The notes beneath the pieces are model-generated. The model had not been told where the DNA came from. It worked only from the letters and a program-made list of their open reading frames with translations, and did not search any database. From CAYXZQ01 sp963717515 (GTDB taxonomy: Archaea; Nanobdellota; Nanobdellia; Woesearchaeales; DSVV01): a stretch of 64,000 nt of DNA. Below, in pieces: positions 7,933 through 16,745 of this stretch (the stretch's first letter is position 1; each line of letters opens with the position of its first letter). The DNA is taken from assembly GCA_963717515.1 (NCBI GenBank), contig OY970338.1, positions 1,612,001 to 1,676,000 of the forward strand. The letters are read 5' to 3'. A program made the translations under genes and the position numbers.

Positions 7933-8601
7933 ATGAAAACTCTGTTCATCGAAGCGAGATACAAGAACAATATATCCCTGCCTGCCAGGGCAATGAAGAA
8001 GCTCCCTAAAGTGATCGCCCTCTTCATGACTGTCCAGTTCATCGATTCGCTGGATGGCATCAAGGCACAGCTCGAAAAAGCAGGAATCAAGGTGAAACTA
8101 TTCAGGTCAGGGCATGCCAGGCACAAAGGCCAGCTGCTCGGTTGCAGCATTCAGAAATTTGCCGGTGTTGACGGATTCCTTTACATAGGGGACGGCATGT
8201 TCCATCCATTGGCTCTTGCATTGAAAAATGAGCTTCCGGTTTTCATGTACAGCCCATTCACTAAGAGATTCACTAGGTTGGGGGATGATGTCGTTGCAAG
8301 ATACAAAAAGAGGAAGGATGCAGGCCTGAAGAGGTTCCTGATGTCAGACACTGTCGGCATTCTTGTTTCGACAAAACCAGGCCAGAGCATGCTGAGCCAG
8401 GCAATCGCCCTGAGAACTCGGCTCAAGAAAAAATCATATATTCTCATCTCCGGTGAGATCGATTTCCAGTCGCTTGAGAACTTCCCGTTCATAGAATGCT
8501 TCATCAACACAGCCTGCCAGAGGATAGGGCATGACGATGCATTGAGGCTGCCGAAGCCTGTGGTCAATCTGGATGATGTCATCTCTTCAGGGGCAGTGTG
8601 A
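7933..8601 (+). CDS. Dph2-like diphthamide synthesis protein lacking the N-terminal domain
   Basis: 222 residues. Dph2 is a radical enzyme with an unusual [4Fe-4S] cluster held by three Cys, one per domain; it transfers a 3-amino-3-carboxypropyl group from SAM to a His of elongation factor 2. Here domain 2 is recognisable (QLLGCSIQKF near residue 73, FLYIGDGMFHPL near 88) and domain 3 (ISGEIDF near 176; NTACQRIGHDD near 195). Archaeal Dph2 has about 340 residues; the missing part is domain 1 with its cluster Cys. The start follows an A/T-rich box (aaaaatataaatagc, 7898-7912), so this is the native start and not a window artefact. It could be a partner subunit, a degenerate paralogue, or a non-diphthamide enzyme. 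Confidence 0.72.
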   Translation: MKTLFIEARYKNNISLPARAMKKLPKVIALFMTVQFIDSLDGIKAQLEKAGIKVKLFRSGHARHKGQLLGCSIQKFAGVDGFLYIGDGMFHPLALALKNELPVFMYSPFTKRFTRLGDDVVARYKKRKDAGLKRFLMSDTVGILVSTKPGQSMLSQAIALRTRLKKKSYILISGEIDFQSLENFPFIECFINTACQRIGHDDALRLPKPVVNLDDVISSGAV

Positions 8602-11600
8602 ACAGGAATTCGCTTCCTTTGCCTGGTTCTGACTTTACCCTTATCCTTCCCTTGTGGGCATCCACTATGTGCTTGACTATGACTAATCCTAGGCCAGTCC
8701 CTCCCTGCTTCCTTGTCATTGATGAGTCTACCTGGTAGAACTTGTCGAAGAGCATCGGTATGAGTTCTTTTGGCACCCCTTCCCCATTATCCTTAATAGA
8801 GACCTCAACCTCCTGTCCTTTCCTCTTCAACATCACGTCAATCCTGCCTCCCCTGTGGGTGAATTTCAATGCATTGTTGAGCAGGTTGAGAAATACCTGC
8901 TTGACCAAATCCCGGCTTGCACTGAATCTTGGGAGCCTCCCGACCTTGTGAATCTCTATTGAAATATTCTTATCAGCAGCGGAATTCCCCAGTGTCCTCA
9001 ATGAGCTTTCAGCAATCTCCACGATGTCTATATCCTCAATTTTGAACTTTATCTTGCCTGACTCGAGCTTTGAGAGGTCGAGGATATTATTGATTAGCCT
9101 TGTGAGCCTCTCACCTTCCTCTGCTATGATATTGAGGCAGTTGGCCTGTTTTTCATTGACCTTTCCAAGCTTGTCCATGAGCATCAGCTTGGTATAGCCT
9201 GTTATGCTCGTGAGCGGGGTCCTGAGCTCGTGGCTGACATTCGATACGAAATCGCTCTTGAGCTGATCCATCTTTCTCAGCTCAATGTTCTTGTCCCTGA
9301 GCTCCTTTGTCGCAAGCTCAATCTCGTTCTTGAGCCTCTGGTTGAAGTTGCTTATCTCATCATACAGCCCTGCGTTCTCTATAGCTATCGCTATCTGGTT
9401 CGTCAGGATATTGAGGGTCTTCTCAACACGCTTGAAATTATTACGCCTCTTGCTCTCAAGGTCCAGGACTCCGATGACCTTGTTCTGGGTTATCAGCGGG
9501 ATTGCTGCCTCTGACCTGGTATCAGGGAACACCATTATGTAACGGCTGTCTTTTGAGACGTCATTTACAATGACAGGCTTTCCAGTCTTCGCGACATGAC
9601 CGGGTATGCCCTCTCCTATCTTGAGCCTTATCTTCTCTGCTCTCTCCCTGTCAAATCCCTTTGAAAGCTTAACATTCAAGTACTCATCCTTGATGAGCAT
9701 GAGAAATCCGCAGTCAGCATTCGTGAACTCGACTGCTTTGTTGAGAATAAGCTCCTGGAGCCTTTCCCTGTCGAGAGTGGAATTTATCTCCTGGCTGGTA
9801 TCGACGAGCTTTGTAAGGTTTCTCTTGTCCTCATTGATCGTGCTGTACAGTTTTGAATTCTCTATCATCACCGCAGCCTGGCTGCTCAGGCTCTTGAGAA
9901 GGTCGATGTCCTCTAAAGAGAATATCCTCTTGTTTTTCGTATAGATATTGATAAGCCCCACAGGGCTGTTCTCGAATATCATGGGGATGCTCTGCATCGA
10001 TATGATGCCTGCCTTCTTTATGTAGCTTCTAGTCAAAAAAGCCCTTTCCTTCGAGAGGTCGCTGATGTACCTGGGAGCAAGCTCTGAAATCACCTTGCCG
10101 CCTGTATCCTTATACAATTTTTCTACCGCCTCAAAAGGGTATTCGCCTTTGATGTCATACACAGTCTTCGGGATGAGCCTTGTCCTGGTCTCGTCAAGCA
10201 GCCTGATTGAGCACATGTCTGCCTTGAGAAGCTTAACAATCTTTATCACTATCAGGTTTAGTATCTTGTCCAGGTCAAGAGTGCCGCTGATTGCGCTAGA
10301 GATGTCATATAGGGCTGTAAGGGTATGGAGCTTTGTCCTTATCTCCTTGTAGAGTAGAGCATTCTCAATAGCCACTGCAATCTGGTTTGCAAATGTCATC
10401 AATAGGTTGAGGTCATCCTTATGTATGGGCTCTTTTGAGAACTTGTTGTCGATGCTTATGATTCCAATGACCTTCTCCTGTGAAAGGAGGGGAAGGCTTG
10501 CTGTATGCCTTAATCCGTACTTCTTCTCTGCATCAGGATAATCCCCAAGCAGGTCAGCGAGAATGACAGGCTCTCTCTTCCTTATGGCTTCGTATGTCTT
10601 TGGGAATTCAGGGCTGGCCTTGATTATCTTGTTCCTGAATTTGCTGTCATCTACATAACTTGCCTTCATCCCCCTCATCAGGCCGTTCTCCATGAGATAG
10701 AACCTTACCCTGTCATATCCCAGTGACAGGAAGGATTTTATCGCGATATTCACTATCGAGTCGATATCCATGGTAAGCTGGAGGCTTGTAGATGTCTCAA
10801 AGAGCGAGAGGATGCTGGTGTTCATATCCTTGAGTTCCCTCTCTGCTTTTCTCCTGTTGCTGATGTCTTCAACGATCGCCTGGACACCCATTATGCTGCC
10901 GTCTGCTCCGATCCTCGGCTGGAGATGGTAGCGGAGAAAGACCTTTCTGCCCCATCTTGACGTATACTCCTGCTCTGACACATTAGGCTTTCCAGAAACA
11001 AGGCATTGCCCAAAATTTGCAGAGATGCCTGACTCTATCATCGGCTTGTATTTCAGGACATTGATCCTCATCGTCGCAGTCTTTGAAGGTGAGCCGAGTA
11101 TCTCAAGCAGAGAGTTGTTGATGTCGATTATCTTCCCTTCTGTATCGATCGACAATATCCCAAGGGGGGCGTTGTCTATAAGGCTCCTGAATTTGCCCTC
11201 GCTTTCCCTCAGTTTCTCTTCAGCAATCTTCCTGAGGGTGATATCCCTTGAGATGTGAAGGATGTAGGCAACTTTTCCATTGCTGTCCCTGATAGGCGAT
11301 GTCGTGATAGAATAATGGACATTCCCGCCATTCAGCTGGTGCAGGTGCTCAACTCTCCTGGTTTTGCCCGACTTGATACTGTCGACAAGCGGGCATTCTC
11401 TGCAGATGCTCCTGCTCTTGTGCATGACTGAATGACAGCTGTGCCCTATAACATCATCTTTCTTCAGGTGATGATTCTGCAGAAAGACCTTGTTTGCCAA
11501 CATTATCTTCTTGCCTTTAGGGTCAAGCATCAGCATCTCATCCGGCATGAGGTCCATCAGGTCCTGGTCAAAGGCGCAATCGAGTATCTTGTCATTCTTC

Positions 11601-11602
11601 AT
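8579..11602 (-). CDS. Soluble hybrid-sensor histidine kinase, PAS-PAS-GAF-GAF-GAF-HisKA-HATPase
   Basis: 1007 residues, no membrane segment or signal peptide, so cytosolic sensing. PAS domains lie at about 15-120 (with a C-R-E-C-P pair near residue 70) and 135-250, three GAF domains at about 270-415, 435-585 and 605-745, then a coiled-coil linker. HisKA spans 780-848 with phospho-acceptor His791 in NVSHELRTPLTS. The ATPase has the N box (FLNLLNNALKF), G1 (DNGEGVP) and G2 (GGTGLGL) near 905-970. The start overlaps the stop of the upstream receiver gene by 4 bp, marking it as the last gene of a signalling operon. It runs 23 bp into the convergent Dph2-like gene. Confidence 0.93.
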   Translation of the reverse strand: MKNDKILDCAFDQDLMDLMPDEMLMLDPKGKKIMLANKVFLQNHHLKKDDVIGHSCHSVMHKSRSICRECPLVDSIKSGKTRRVEHLHQLNGGNVHYSITTSPIRDSNGKVAYILHISRDITLRKIAEEKLRESEGKFRSLIDNAPLGILSIDTEGKIIDINNSLLEILGSPSKTATMRINVLKYKPMIESGISANFGQCLVSGKPNVSEQEYTSRWGRKVFLRYHLQPRIGADGSIMGVQAIVEDISNRRKAERELKDMNTSILSLFETSTSLQLTMDIDSIVNIAIKSFLSLGYDRVRFYLMENGLMRGMKASYVDDSKFRNKIIKASPEFPKTYEAIRKREPVILADLLGDYPDAEKKYGLRHTASLPLLSQEKVIGIISIDNKFSKEPIHKDDLNLLMTFANQIAVAIENALLYKEIRTKLHTLTALYDISSAISGTLDLDKILNLIVIKIVKLLKADMCSIRLLDETRTRLIPKTVYDIKGEYPFEAVEKLYKDTGGKVISELAPRYISDLSKERAFLTRSYIKKAGIISMQSIPMIFENSPVGLINIYTKNKRIFSLEDIDLLKSLSSQAAVMIENSKLYSTINEDKRNLTKLVDTSQEINSTLDRERLQELILNKAVEFTNADCGFLMLIKDEYLNVKLSKGFDRERAEKIRLKIGEGIPGHVAKTGKPVIVNDVSKDSRYIMVFPDTRSEAAIPLITQNKVIGVLDLESKRRNNFKRVEKTLNILTNQIAIAIENAGLYDEISNFNQRLKNEIELATKELRDKNIELRKMDQLKSDFVSNVSHELRTPLTSITGYTKLMLMDKLGKVNEKQANCLNIIAEEGERLTRLINNILDLSKLESGKIKFKIEDIDIVEIAESSLRTLGNSAADKNISIEIHKVGRLPRFSASRDLVKQVFLNLLNNALKFTHRGGRIDVMLKRKGQEVEVSIKDNGEGVPKELIPMLFDKFYQVDSSMTRKQGGTGLGLVIVKHIVDAHKGRIRVKSEPGKGSEFLFTLPLKR

Positions 11603-11973
11603 GTTTGTCCGATCAGCTCCTCTATCTTCTTTTCAAATGCAGCAGGGTCAAAGGGTTTCGTGAAATAATATTCAGCGCCCAGCTGCAGGCCCTTGATGAT
11701 GTCTTTTTCCTGTGCCTTTGCTGAAAGCATTGCAATCTTGATGTCCCTGGTTTTCGGGTCGCTCTTGAGCCTTTCGCAGATCTCGAAACCATTTATGCCG
11801 GGCATCATCACATCAAGGAGCACAAGGCTCGGCTTATTATTCTGAAGGATCTCGAGAGCCTCCTTTCCGTCCTCCGCTGTGATGATCTTGTATTTGTCCT
11901 CAAGGATAATGCGGACGAGCTCAATTATGTGCGGCTCATCATCAGCCACAAGAATCAGCCTCTTATTCTTCAT
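11599..11973 (-). CDS. Stand-alone response-regulator receiver (REC) protein
   Basis: 124 residues from the ATG at 11973; the frame opens upstream but only this ATG starts the receiver fold. Motifs: acidic pair ADDEP at residues 10-14, phospho-acceptor Asp54 in LLDVMMPG, Thr/Ser-equivalent in AMLSAKAQE, and Lys in YFTKPFDP. There is no output domain, so it acts by protein contacts or as a phospho-relay, probably between the two kinases it sits between: it overlaps the upstream kinase stop by 11 bp and the downstream kinase start by 4 bp. Confidence 0.92.
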   Translation of the reverse strand: MKNKRLILVADDEPHIIELVRIILEDKYKIITAEDGKEALEILQNNKPSLVLLDVMMPGINGFEICERLKSDPKTRDIKIAMLSAKAQEKDIIKGLQLGAEYYFTKPFDPAAFEKKIEELIGQT

Positions 11974-13630
11974 CTTTGCCCTCCAGGTGATGCTTGTATA
12001 TGCTGCAGTGCCTGCATATCTCAATCTTGTCAAGGCAGGGTTCGCTCGAACCTTTCCTGCAGTGGGTCCCCATGTAGAGCCAGCATCTCTTGTCGGCGGA
12101 CTGGTAAGCGGGGCATTTGACTTTCACGCAGTTCCTCTCTTCCCAGCATTTTGCAAGCTCCTCCTCTGTTATCGGGTGCTTGGGCAGGGCAAAGCTCACT
12201 GTCGTACCCTTGTGCAGCCTGCTCCTGACGCTGATGAGCCCGTAATGGAGACCGATTATCTCCTTGACAATCGCAAGTCCGAGGCCAGTCCCTCCCTGGT
12301 TCCTGGTGAGATGGCTCTCCACCTGGTAGAACTTGTTGAACAGGCTTGATATCTCCCTCTTGGGTATGCCTATGCCTGTGTCAGTGACGTCTACCTGGAT
12401 GTAGCCTGCCTTGTTTGTCGCCTTTATCGTGATCTTGCCGCCGGGCTTCGTGAATTTCGTCGAATTGGATATGAGGTTGTTGAACACCTGAATGATCTTT
12501 GGCTTGTCGATAAGGATCTTCGGGAGGTTGGTTGGAATCAGCCTGCTGACAGTGATGCCTTTGTTCTTTGCGACTCCTATCATTATGCATTCATCGACAC
12601 ATTCACTTATTTCTGTGAGCGTGAAGACTGTCTTTGCCCTGCCGGTCTCAAGCTTGGATAGGTCCAGGATGTCATTTATCAGGTCTGCAAGCCTGTCAGA
12701 TTCCTTGTTGATTATGTCGACTGATTTCTTCTGCCGGTCATTGAGCGGTCCCATCTTGAAATCTGCAAGGAGCGCGGCATATCCCTTGATGCTGGTCAGG
12801 GGAGTCCTGAGCTCGTGCGAAACTGTGCTTACGAAATCTGACTTCATCTCATCAAGCTCCTTGAGCTTGGTTATGTCCTCTATGACGACGACAGTGCCGA
12901 TTATCATGTTGCTCTCATTCATCAGCGGCGCGATATTGGCCTTGAGGACCTTGTCAACTGGCCTAGAAGGCCTGAGTTCTCTTACCTTTGTCTCTGATCT
13001 TCTCACAGGAAGCATGTTGTCTTTTATCTCAGGGAATTCCTCGAAGAGTGTCTCCATCTTGTGGTTCTTCAGCAGATTCACGATATGCTTGCCGAGTAGC
13101 TTCGATTCGTCTCTTTCAAACAGCCTCTCGGCCGCAGGATTGAACAGGACTATCCTGTGGCTGTTGTCGGTCACGATGACGCTATCTGCCATGCTGTCGA
13201 TGATGAGCTCAGCCTTCTGCTTCTCCACAGAGGCGATGTCTGAATATCTTGTTCTCTCATCATGCGACCTCTTGAGGTTGGCTGTCATGCTGTTGAATGA
13301 ATCCACGAGCCTTCCTATCTCGTCAGTGCTCTTCTTCCTTATCTTATGGTCGAGCCTTCCGTTTGCGACGAGCTGAGTCCCGATTATCAGCTCATCCACA
13401 GGACCTATCACATGCAGTGAGAAAAGGATGATTGCACCGAATGCAACAAGAAAAGTAGCGCTCATCATCGCGAGCGTCTGTCTCCAGACATTTTGGGATG
13501 CAGCAGGGTCGTCAGTAGTCTTATTGCTGTACCATCCTATGCTATAGCCGATAATCCCAGAAGTGACCAGGACTAGCAATATCGTAAAAAGTATTATCTT
13601 AATCTTTATGCTTAGCCCCATTTTTACCAT
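11963..13630 (-). CDS. Membrane histidine kinase (2TM-HAMP-PAS-HisKA-HATPase) with eight-cysteine tail
   Basis: 555 residues. Two membrane helices (about 10-30 and 52-75) flank a very short extracytoplasmic loop, so ligand sensing outside is unlikely. HAMP spans about 72-125 and PAS about 140-255. HisKA has His272 in TVSHELRTPLTS; the ATPase has VFNNLISNSTKF, DTGIGIP and GGTGLGL. After residue 485 comes a C-terminal tail with eight Cys (about 495-542) arranged as CWEERNC, KVKCPAY, RCW, THC, PC and CRHC. Similar Cys-rich tails occur on some bacterial kinases and could bind a metal or Fe-S cluster for redox or metal sensing. It is the third gene of the operon that begins at 14846. Confidence 0.92.
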   Translation of the reverse strand: MVKMGLSIKIKIILFTILLVLVTSGIIGYSIGWYSNKTTDDPAASQNVWRQTLAMMSATFLVAFGAIILFSLHVIGPVDELIIGTQLVANGRLDHKIRKKSTDEIGRLVDSFNSMTANLKRSHDERTRYSDIASVEKQKAELIIDSMADSVIVTDNSHRIVLFNPAAERLFERDESKLLGKHIVNLLKNHKMETLFEEFPEIKDNMLPVRRSETKVRELRPSRPVDKVLKANIAPLMNESNMIIGTVVVIEDITKLKELDEMKSDFVSTVSHELRTPLTSIKGYAALLADFKMGPLNDRQKKSVDIINKESDRLADLINDILDLSKLETGRAKTVFTLTEISECVDECIMIGVAKNKGITVSRLIPTNLPKILIDKPKIIQVFNNLISNSTKFTKPGGKITIKATNKAGYIQVDVTDTGIGIPKREISSLFNKFYQVESHLTRNQGGTGLGLAIVKEIIGLHYGLISVRSRLHKGTTVSFALPKHPITEEELAKCWEERNCVKVKCPAYQSADKRCWLYMGTHCRKGSSEPCLDKIEICRHCSIYKHHLEGKDEE

Positions 13631-13647
13631 GACAGAAAAATTCCCTG

Positions 13648-13818
13648 CTATGACTCGAACTTCCCCTTGACCTTGTACTTATCAGAGCTGAGTATGTCGC
13701 TGAATTCATCCTCTTTCGGGATTGTCTTGTCCTTTTTCCTGTATATGGTGTACGTCCTGTATAGCCAGATCATGAACAGCCCGATGGATATCGCATATAG
13801 TATCTCCGCCTCATTCAT
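13648..13818 (-). CDS. 56-aa single-helix membrane protein in signalling operon
   Basis: The frame runs from the ATG at 13816-13818 to TAG at 13648-13650 and encodes 56 residues. The N-terminus carries one membrane helix (AEILYAISIGLFMIWLY), followed by a basic then mixed-charge cytosolic tail. A strong Shine-Dalgarno (GGAGGT, seven bases upstream) and a 4-bp overlap with the stop of the preceding regulator gene (ATGA) support translation. The kinase gene follows 17 bp downstream. I know no family for it; position suggests an accessory or anchoring subunit of the signalling pathway. Confidence 0.7.
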   Translation of the reverse strand: MNEAEILYAISIGLFMIWLYRTYTIYRKKDKTIPKEDEFSDILSSDKYKVKGKFES

Positions 13819-14846
13819 CCTTTTACCTCCAGATGTGACAGCACATCTTTCACTTTCAGTTTCTTCTTATGGATATCACCGCTTTTTATTGTCCTTACAG
13901 CCAGCTCAAGCCTGTCCTTTGCCTTGTCCTCCCCTGACAGGAAAGGTACCATCCTCTCGAATGCCTGCCTTACCTCTTCGGCAGCATTATCATCCCCTGT
14001 GATCATGACAAAATCATCCTTGAGCGTATGGCCTATGAAAAATTCATCCGAGCCCTTGAACAGGTCGGATATCATCCTTGAGAATAGGATCACAGCATTC
14101 TCTGCCTTCCTGTAGCCGTGCCTTTTGCTGTACTGCTCAAAGTTCATCATCCTGAGATTGGATACTGAAAACGGCATCCCTTCCTCCATCCACCTGCCGA
14201 GGCTTTCCTTGATACCCTGGATTCCAGGAAATTTTGTAAGGGGGTGAGTGTCCAGGTCCTTGCCAGAACGCCTTACTACTGACTCCACGCGGGCCTCAAG
14301 CTCCATCGGGTCGAAAGGTTTTGTTATGTAATCGTCTGCACCTATCTGCAGCCCCCTCAGCTTGTCGTCTATCTCACCCTTTGCCGAAAGTATTATGATA
14401 GGGATATGTCTCGTCAGGGCATTATCCTTGAGCTTCTGGCAGATCTCATAACCGTTTATGCCTGGCATCATCAGGTCGAGTATTATCAGGTCAGGCGATT
14501 CTGAATAGATCTTCTCAAGGGCGTCGATTCCGGAATAGGCCTTGAGGATGCTGAATTTTTCAGGTATCAGGCTCAGGGAGACAAGCTCGACGATATGTGG
14601 CTCATCATCGACAATGAGTATCGTCGGTCTCTGGCTCTTCCTGTTAATGCTCCAGAGCTTGGCCTGGGCAACGTCCTCATAATCAATCATGTTATGGGCC
14701 TTCATAATCTCAAGGTATTTTGAGACAGTGACCCTGTTATGCCCTATCTTCTTCGCAATCTCGCTTGATGATGCACCTATCCTTGAGGTCTCCAGCATCT
14801 CTATTATCTTTGATTTTATCTCTGTGTTGAGGTTTTCCATTGTCAA
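13815..14846 (-). CDS. Response regulator: N-terminal HTH, REC, degenerate GGDEF-like domain
   Basis: 343 residues. Residues 8-66 form a winged HTH resembling transcription or replication regulators (SSSEIAKKIGHNRVTVSKYL). REC spans about 75-190 with acidic DDEP, phospho-acceptor Asp124 in LDLMMPG and Lys in ITKPFDP. Residues 198-340 look like a degenerate diguanylate cyclase fold: PLTKFPG replaces the usual PLTGLPN start and the HTLKDDF position replaces R-x-GGDEF, so catalysis is not expected. N-terminal DNA-binding fused to REC is the reverse of the common bacterial order. The second ATG (14840) is an alternative start. A TATA box (CATATATATAG, 14862-14872) precedes this first gene of a five-gene operon. 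Confidence 0.87.
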   Translation of the reverse strand: MTMENLNTEIKSKIIEMLETSRIGASSSEIAKKIGHNRVTVSKYLEIMKAHNMIDYEDVAQAKLWSINRKSQRPTILIVDDEPHIVELVSLSLIPEKFSILKAYSGIDALEKIYSESPDLIILDLMMPGINGYEICQKLKDNALTRHIPIIILSAKGEIDDKLRGLQIGADDYITKPFDPMELEARVESVVRRSGKDLDTHPLTKFPGIQGIKESLGRWMEEGMPFSVSNLRMMNFEQYSKRHGYRKAENAVILFSRMISDLFKGSDEFFIGHTLKDDFVMITGDDNAAEEVRQAFERMVPFLSGEDKAKDRLELAVRTIKSGDIHKKKLKVKDVLSHLEVKG

Positions 14847-14938
14847 GGACTATCATGTGTCATATATATAGTTTATGGTATTGCTTATCATAACCAGCCA
14901 ATAGAAATGCATAACAAAAAAAATGGAATACAAATGCC

Positions 14939-15106
14939 TTAGCTTGCCATGTTGTAGCCATTCATGAAGCCTGCATCCTCTGCGGACATATCATCATCGT
15001 CTACCAAAGAATCGGCAACACTTTCAACATAGATGTCATCGTCCGAAACAAGGAAATAATCCTCCTCATAGTATGCATTCTTATCTTCTTCTTTGCTAAT
15101 TTTCAT
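14939..15106 (-). CDS. Acidic 55-aa microprotein
   Basis: The frame opens at 15133, overlapping the receiver gene by 17 bp, but the ATG at 15104-15106 has a GGAAGGCGGTG Shine-Dalgarno-like leader and gives 55 residues. It is strongly acidic, with EED, SDDD and VDDDDMS clusters, no membrane segment and no Cys. No family is recognised. Position directly after a stand-alone receiver suggests a partner or output peptide of that receiver; an artefactual ORF is less likely because of composition and Shine-Dalgarno placement. Confidence 0.55.
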   Translation of the reverse strand: MKISKEEDKNAYYEEDYFLVSDDDIYVESVADSLVDDDDMSAEDAGFMNGYNMAS

Positions 15107-15116
15107 CACCGCCTTC

Positions 15117-15536
15117 CTAGCTTGCTGAGCCAAGATTAAGCTTTATCCTTCTTTCAAGCTCCATCGGATCGAAGGGCTTTGTTATGTAATCATCCGCACC
15201 CACGTCGATTGCATGCAGCTTGTCATTCATCTGCCCCTTTGCAGAAAGGATGATAATAGGGACATGCTTGGTCTTCGTGTTCTCCCTAAGTGCCTGGCAA
15301 AGCTCATACCCGTTGACACCTGGCATCATGATGTCGACGATAATCACATCAGGCAATTCGCTGTCGACAATCCTTAGGGCTTCCCTTGCGGAATATGCGC
15401 CAGAGACCCTGTACCTGCTCTTGTCAAGGCTCAGCTTGACCAGGTTCACGATATGCGGCTCATCATCCACAATCAGGATGTTCTTTGTCTCTACGACTGG
15501 TTCGACCATCACTTCCTTTTCCATCAAATCTTGCAT
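15117..15536 (-). CDS. Stand-alone receiver (REC) protein
   Basis: 139 residues with a 17-residue N-terminal extension before the fold. Acidic VDDEP, phospho-acceptor Asp68 in IVDIMMPG, ILSAKGQ and YITKPFDP identify an intact receiver. It is very similar to the REC part of the regulator at 13815-14846 and to the 11599 receiver, so these probably arose by local duplication. A GGGGTGG sequence precedes the ATG by six bases, and the transcript leader contains an inverted repeat (15553-15593). Confidence 0.9.
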   Translation of the reverse strand: MQDLMEKEVMVEPVVETKNILIVDDEPHIVNLVKLSLDKSRYRVSGAYSAREALRIVDSELPDVIIVDIMMPGVNGYELCQALRENTKTKHVPIIILSAKGQMNDKLHAIDVGADDYITKPFDPMELERRIKLNLGSAS

Positions 15537-15552
15537 TTTTCCACCCCTGCTC

Positions 15553-15593
15553 GTTTAACTGATATACAGTTCTGCTAATCACAATGGTTAAAC
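15553..15593 (-). promoter_or_regulatory. Leader inverted repeat upstream of receiver gene
   Basis: GTTTAAC (15553-15559) and GTTAAAC (15587-15593) form a 7-bp inverted repeat; within it AACTG and CAGTT (15557-15571) form a smaller hairpin. The block lies between the TATA box at about 15594-15605 (ATTTATATATAAG on the minus strand) and the Shine-Dalgarno site. It could be a 5'-leader stem-loop or an operator overlapping the start of transcription. Confidence 0.4.
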
Positions 15594-15665
15594 TTATATA
15601 TAAATCTTTTGTTTGTATATATCATAGAAGGTAAAATTTATAAAAGTAATTATCAAGAAGTGGAA

Positions 15666-16745
15666 TCAGACTTTCTCAATCACTATCCTGTTCTTGTCAG
15701 TCCTGATGATTATCTCATCATTCTCTGAAAACCTGGCAAGGTTAGTCGCTATCTCCGGAAGCAGTATCCTGTTTCCCCTGAGGTCGATGTTTGTAAGGAT
15801 CTCCTTCTGCCCGTTGGCATCAGGGATACCAAGATCCTCCAGGATGTTCTCGCTCTTCACTTCGGTCCCGGATTCCTTCATCTCTCTGGTCTTCTTGAAG
15901 AGATATTTGGCTATATGGGTAGCGACATCGATGCCTGTCGCCTTCTTTATTCCCTGCAGGCCGGGAGAAAGGTTAAGCTCAATCACAATAGGTCCTTTGG
16001 GTCCATGGAGCAGGTCCACTCCGCAGATGTCAGCACCCATGGCCTTGGCAGCCTTGACAGCTATCCTCTTTGTGTGGGTGTCAAGCGTGACAGCCTCTCC
16101 TATCCCTCCTACATGGATGTTCGCCCTCTTCTCCCCATAGACAGCGATCCTCTGCATGGCGGCGACAACCTTGTCGCCGACGACAATCGCCCTGATGTCT
16201 GTCGAGCCTGTCTCAACATATTCCTGGATAATGAATGGCTGCTTAAGGGTCTGGAGCGCGTCAAGAAGAGACGATGCTGCGCCGAAAGAGTCAGCGAACA
16301 TGACGCCCTTGCCCTGGGTCCCTTCCGGGAATTTCATGACAATGGGATAATTGAGCCTTTCAAGGAGCTTCTTTGCAGCTGCTGGCGTGGGTGTCAGATA
16401 TGTCATGGGCATCGGGATGTCGCTCTGCTGAAGGACAAGATGGGTAAGGAGCTTGTTGTGCACAATGGTGAAAGCATTGTCCTTGATAGGCATGTATGCA
16501 TTCTCGCTCAGGTAGCTTGTCACAGCCCTGAGGAGCGCACCGTACCTGTAAGAGCCCTTTGCATAGACACAGTCATATCTTTTGAACGGCTTTCCCTCAT
16601 ATATCAGGTAGGCGTCCTTTTTTGCGCCGATGTTAATCTCGACCTTCCTTATGTCGAGGTTGTCGACTTTCTCAAAATGATTCTTCATAGCATCCGCTGT
16701 CCATCTTGAGCTGACGCTTCCAAGGCTGATTATTGCTGCATTCAT
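15666..16745 (-). CDS. RimK-like ATP-grasp ligase fused to AbrB-like C-terminal domain
   Basis: 359 residues. Residues about 90-285 are an ATP-grasp fold: PIVMKFPEGTQGKGV (Lys and Gly-rich loop), FIIQEYVETGSTDIR, and the metal/phosphate segment IVIELNLSPGLQGI. The RimK/LysX group ligates amino acids, often Glu, to protein or small-molecule carboxylates. Residues about 312-359 (NRILLPEIATNLARF, then NDEIIIRTDKNRIVIEKV) resemble an AbrB/SpoVT swapped-hairpin domain, an uncommon fusion that could mediate dimerisation or DNA contact. The start overlaps the stop of the upstream protease gene by 4 bp. Substrate unknown. Confidence 0.85.
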   Translation of the reverse strand: MNAAIISLGSVSSRWTADAMKNHFEKVDNLDIRKVEINIGAKKDAYLIYEGKPFKRYDCVYAKGSYRYGALLRAVTSYLSENAYMPIKDNAFTIVHNKLLTHLVLQQSDIPMPMTYLTPTPAAAKKLLERLNYPIVMKFPEGTQGKGVMFADSFGAASSLLDALQTLKQPFIIQEYVETGSTDIRAIVVGDKVVAAMQRIAVYGEKRANIHVGGIGEAVTLDTHTKRIAVKAAKAMGADICGVDLLHGPKGPIVIELNLSPGLQGIKKATGIDVATHIAKYLFKKTREMKESGTEVKSENILEDLGIPDANGQKEILTNIDLRGNRILLPEIATNLARFSENDEIIIRTDKNRIVIEKV

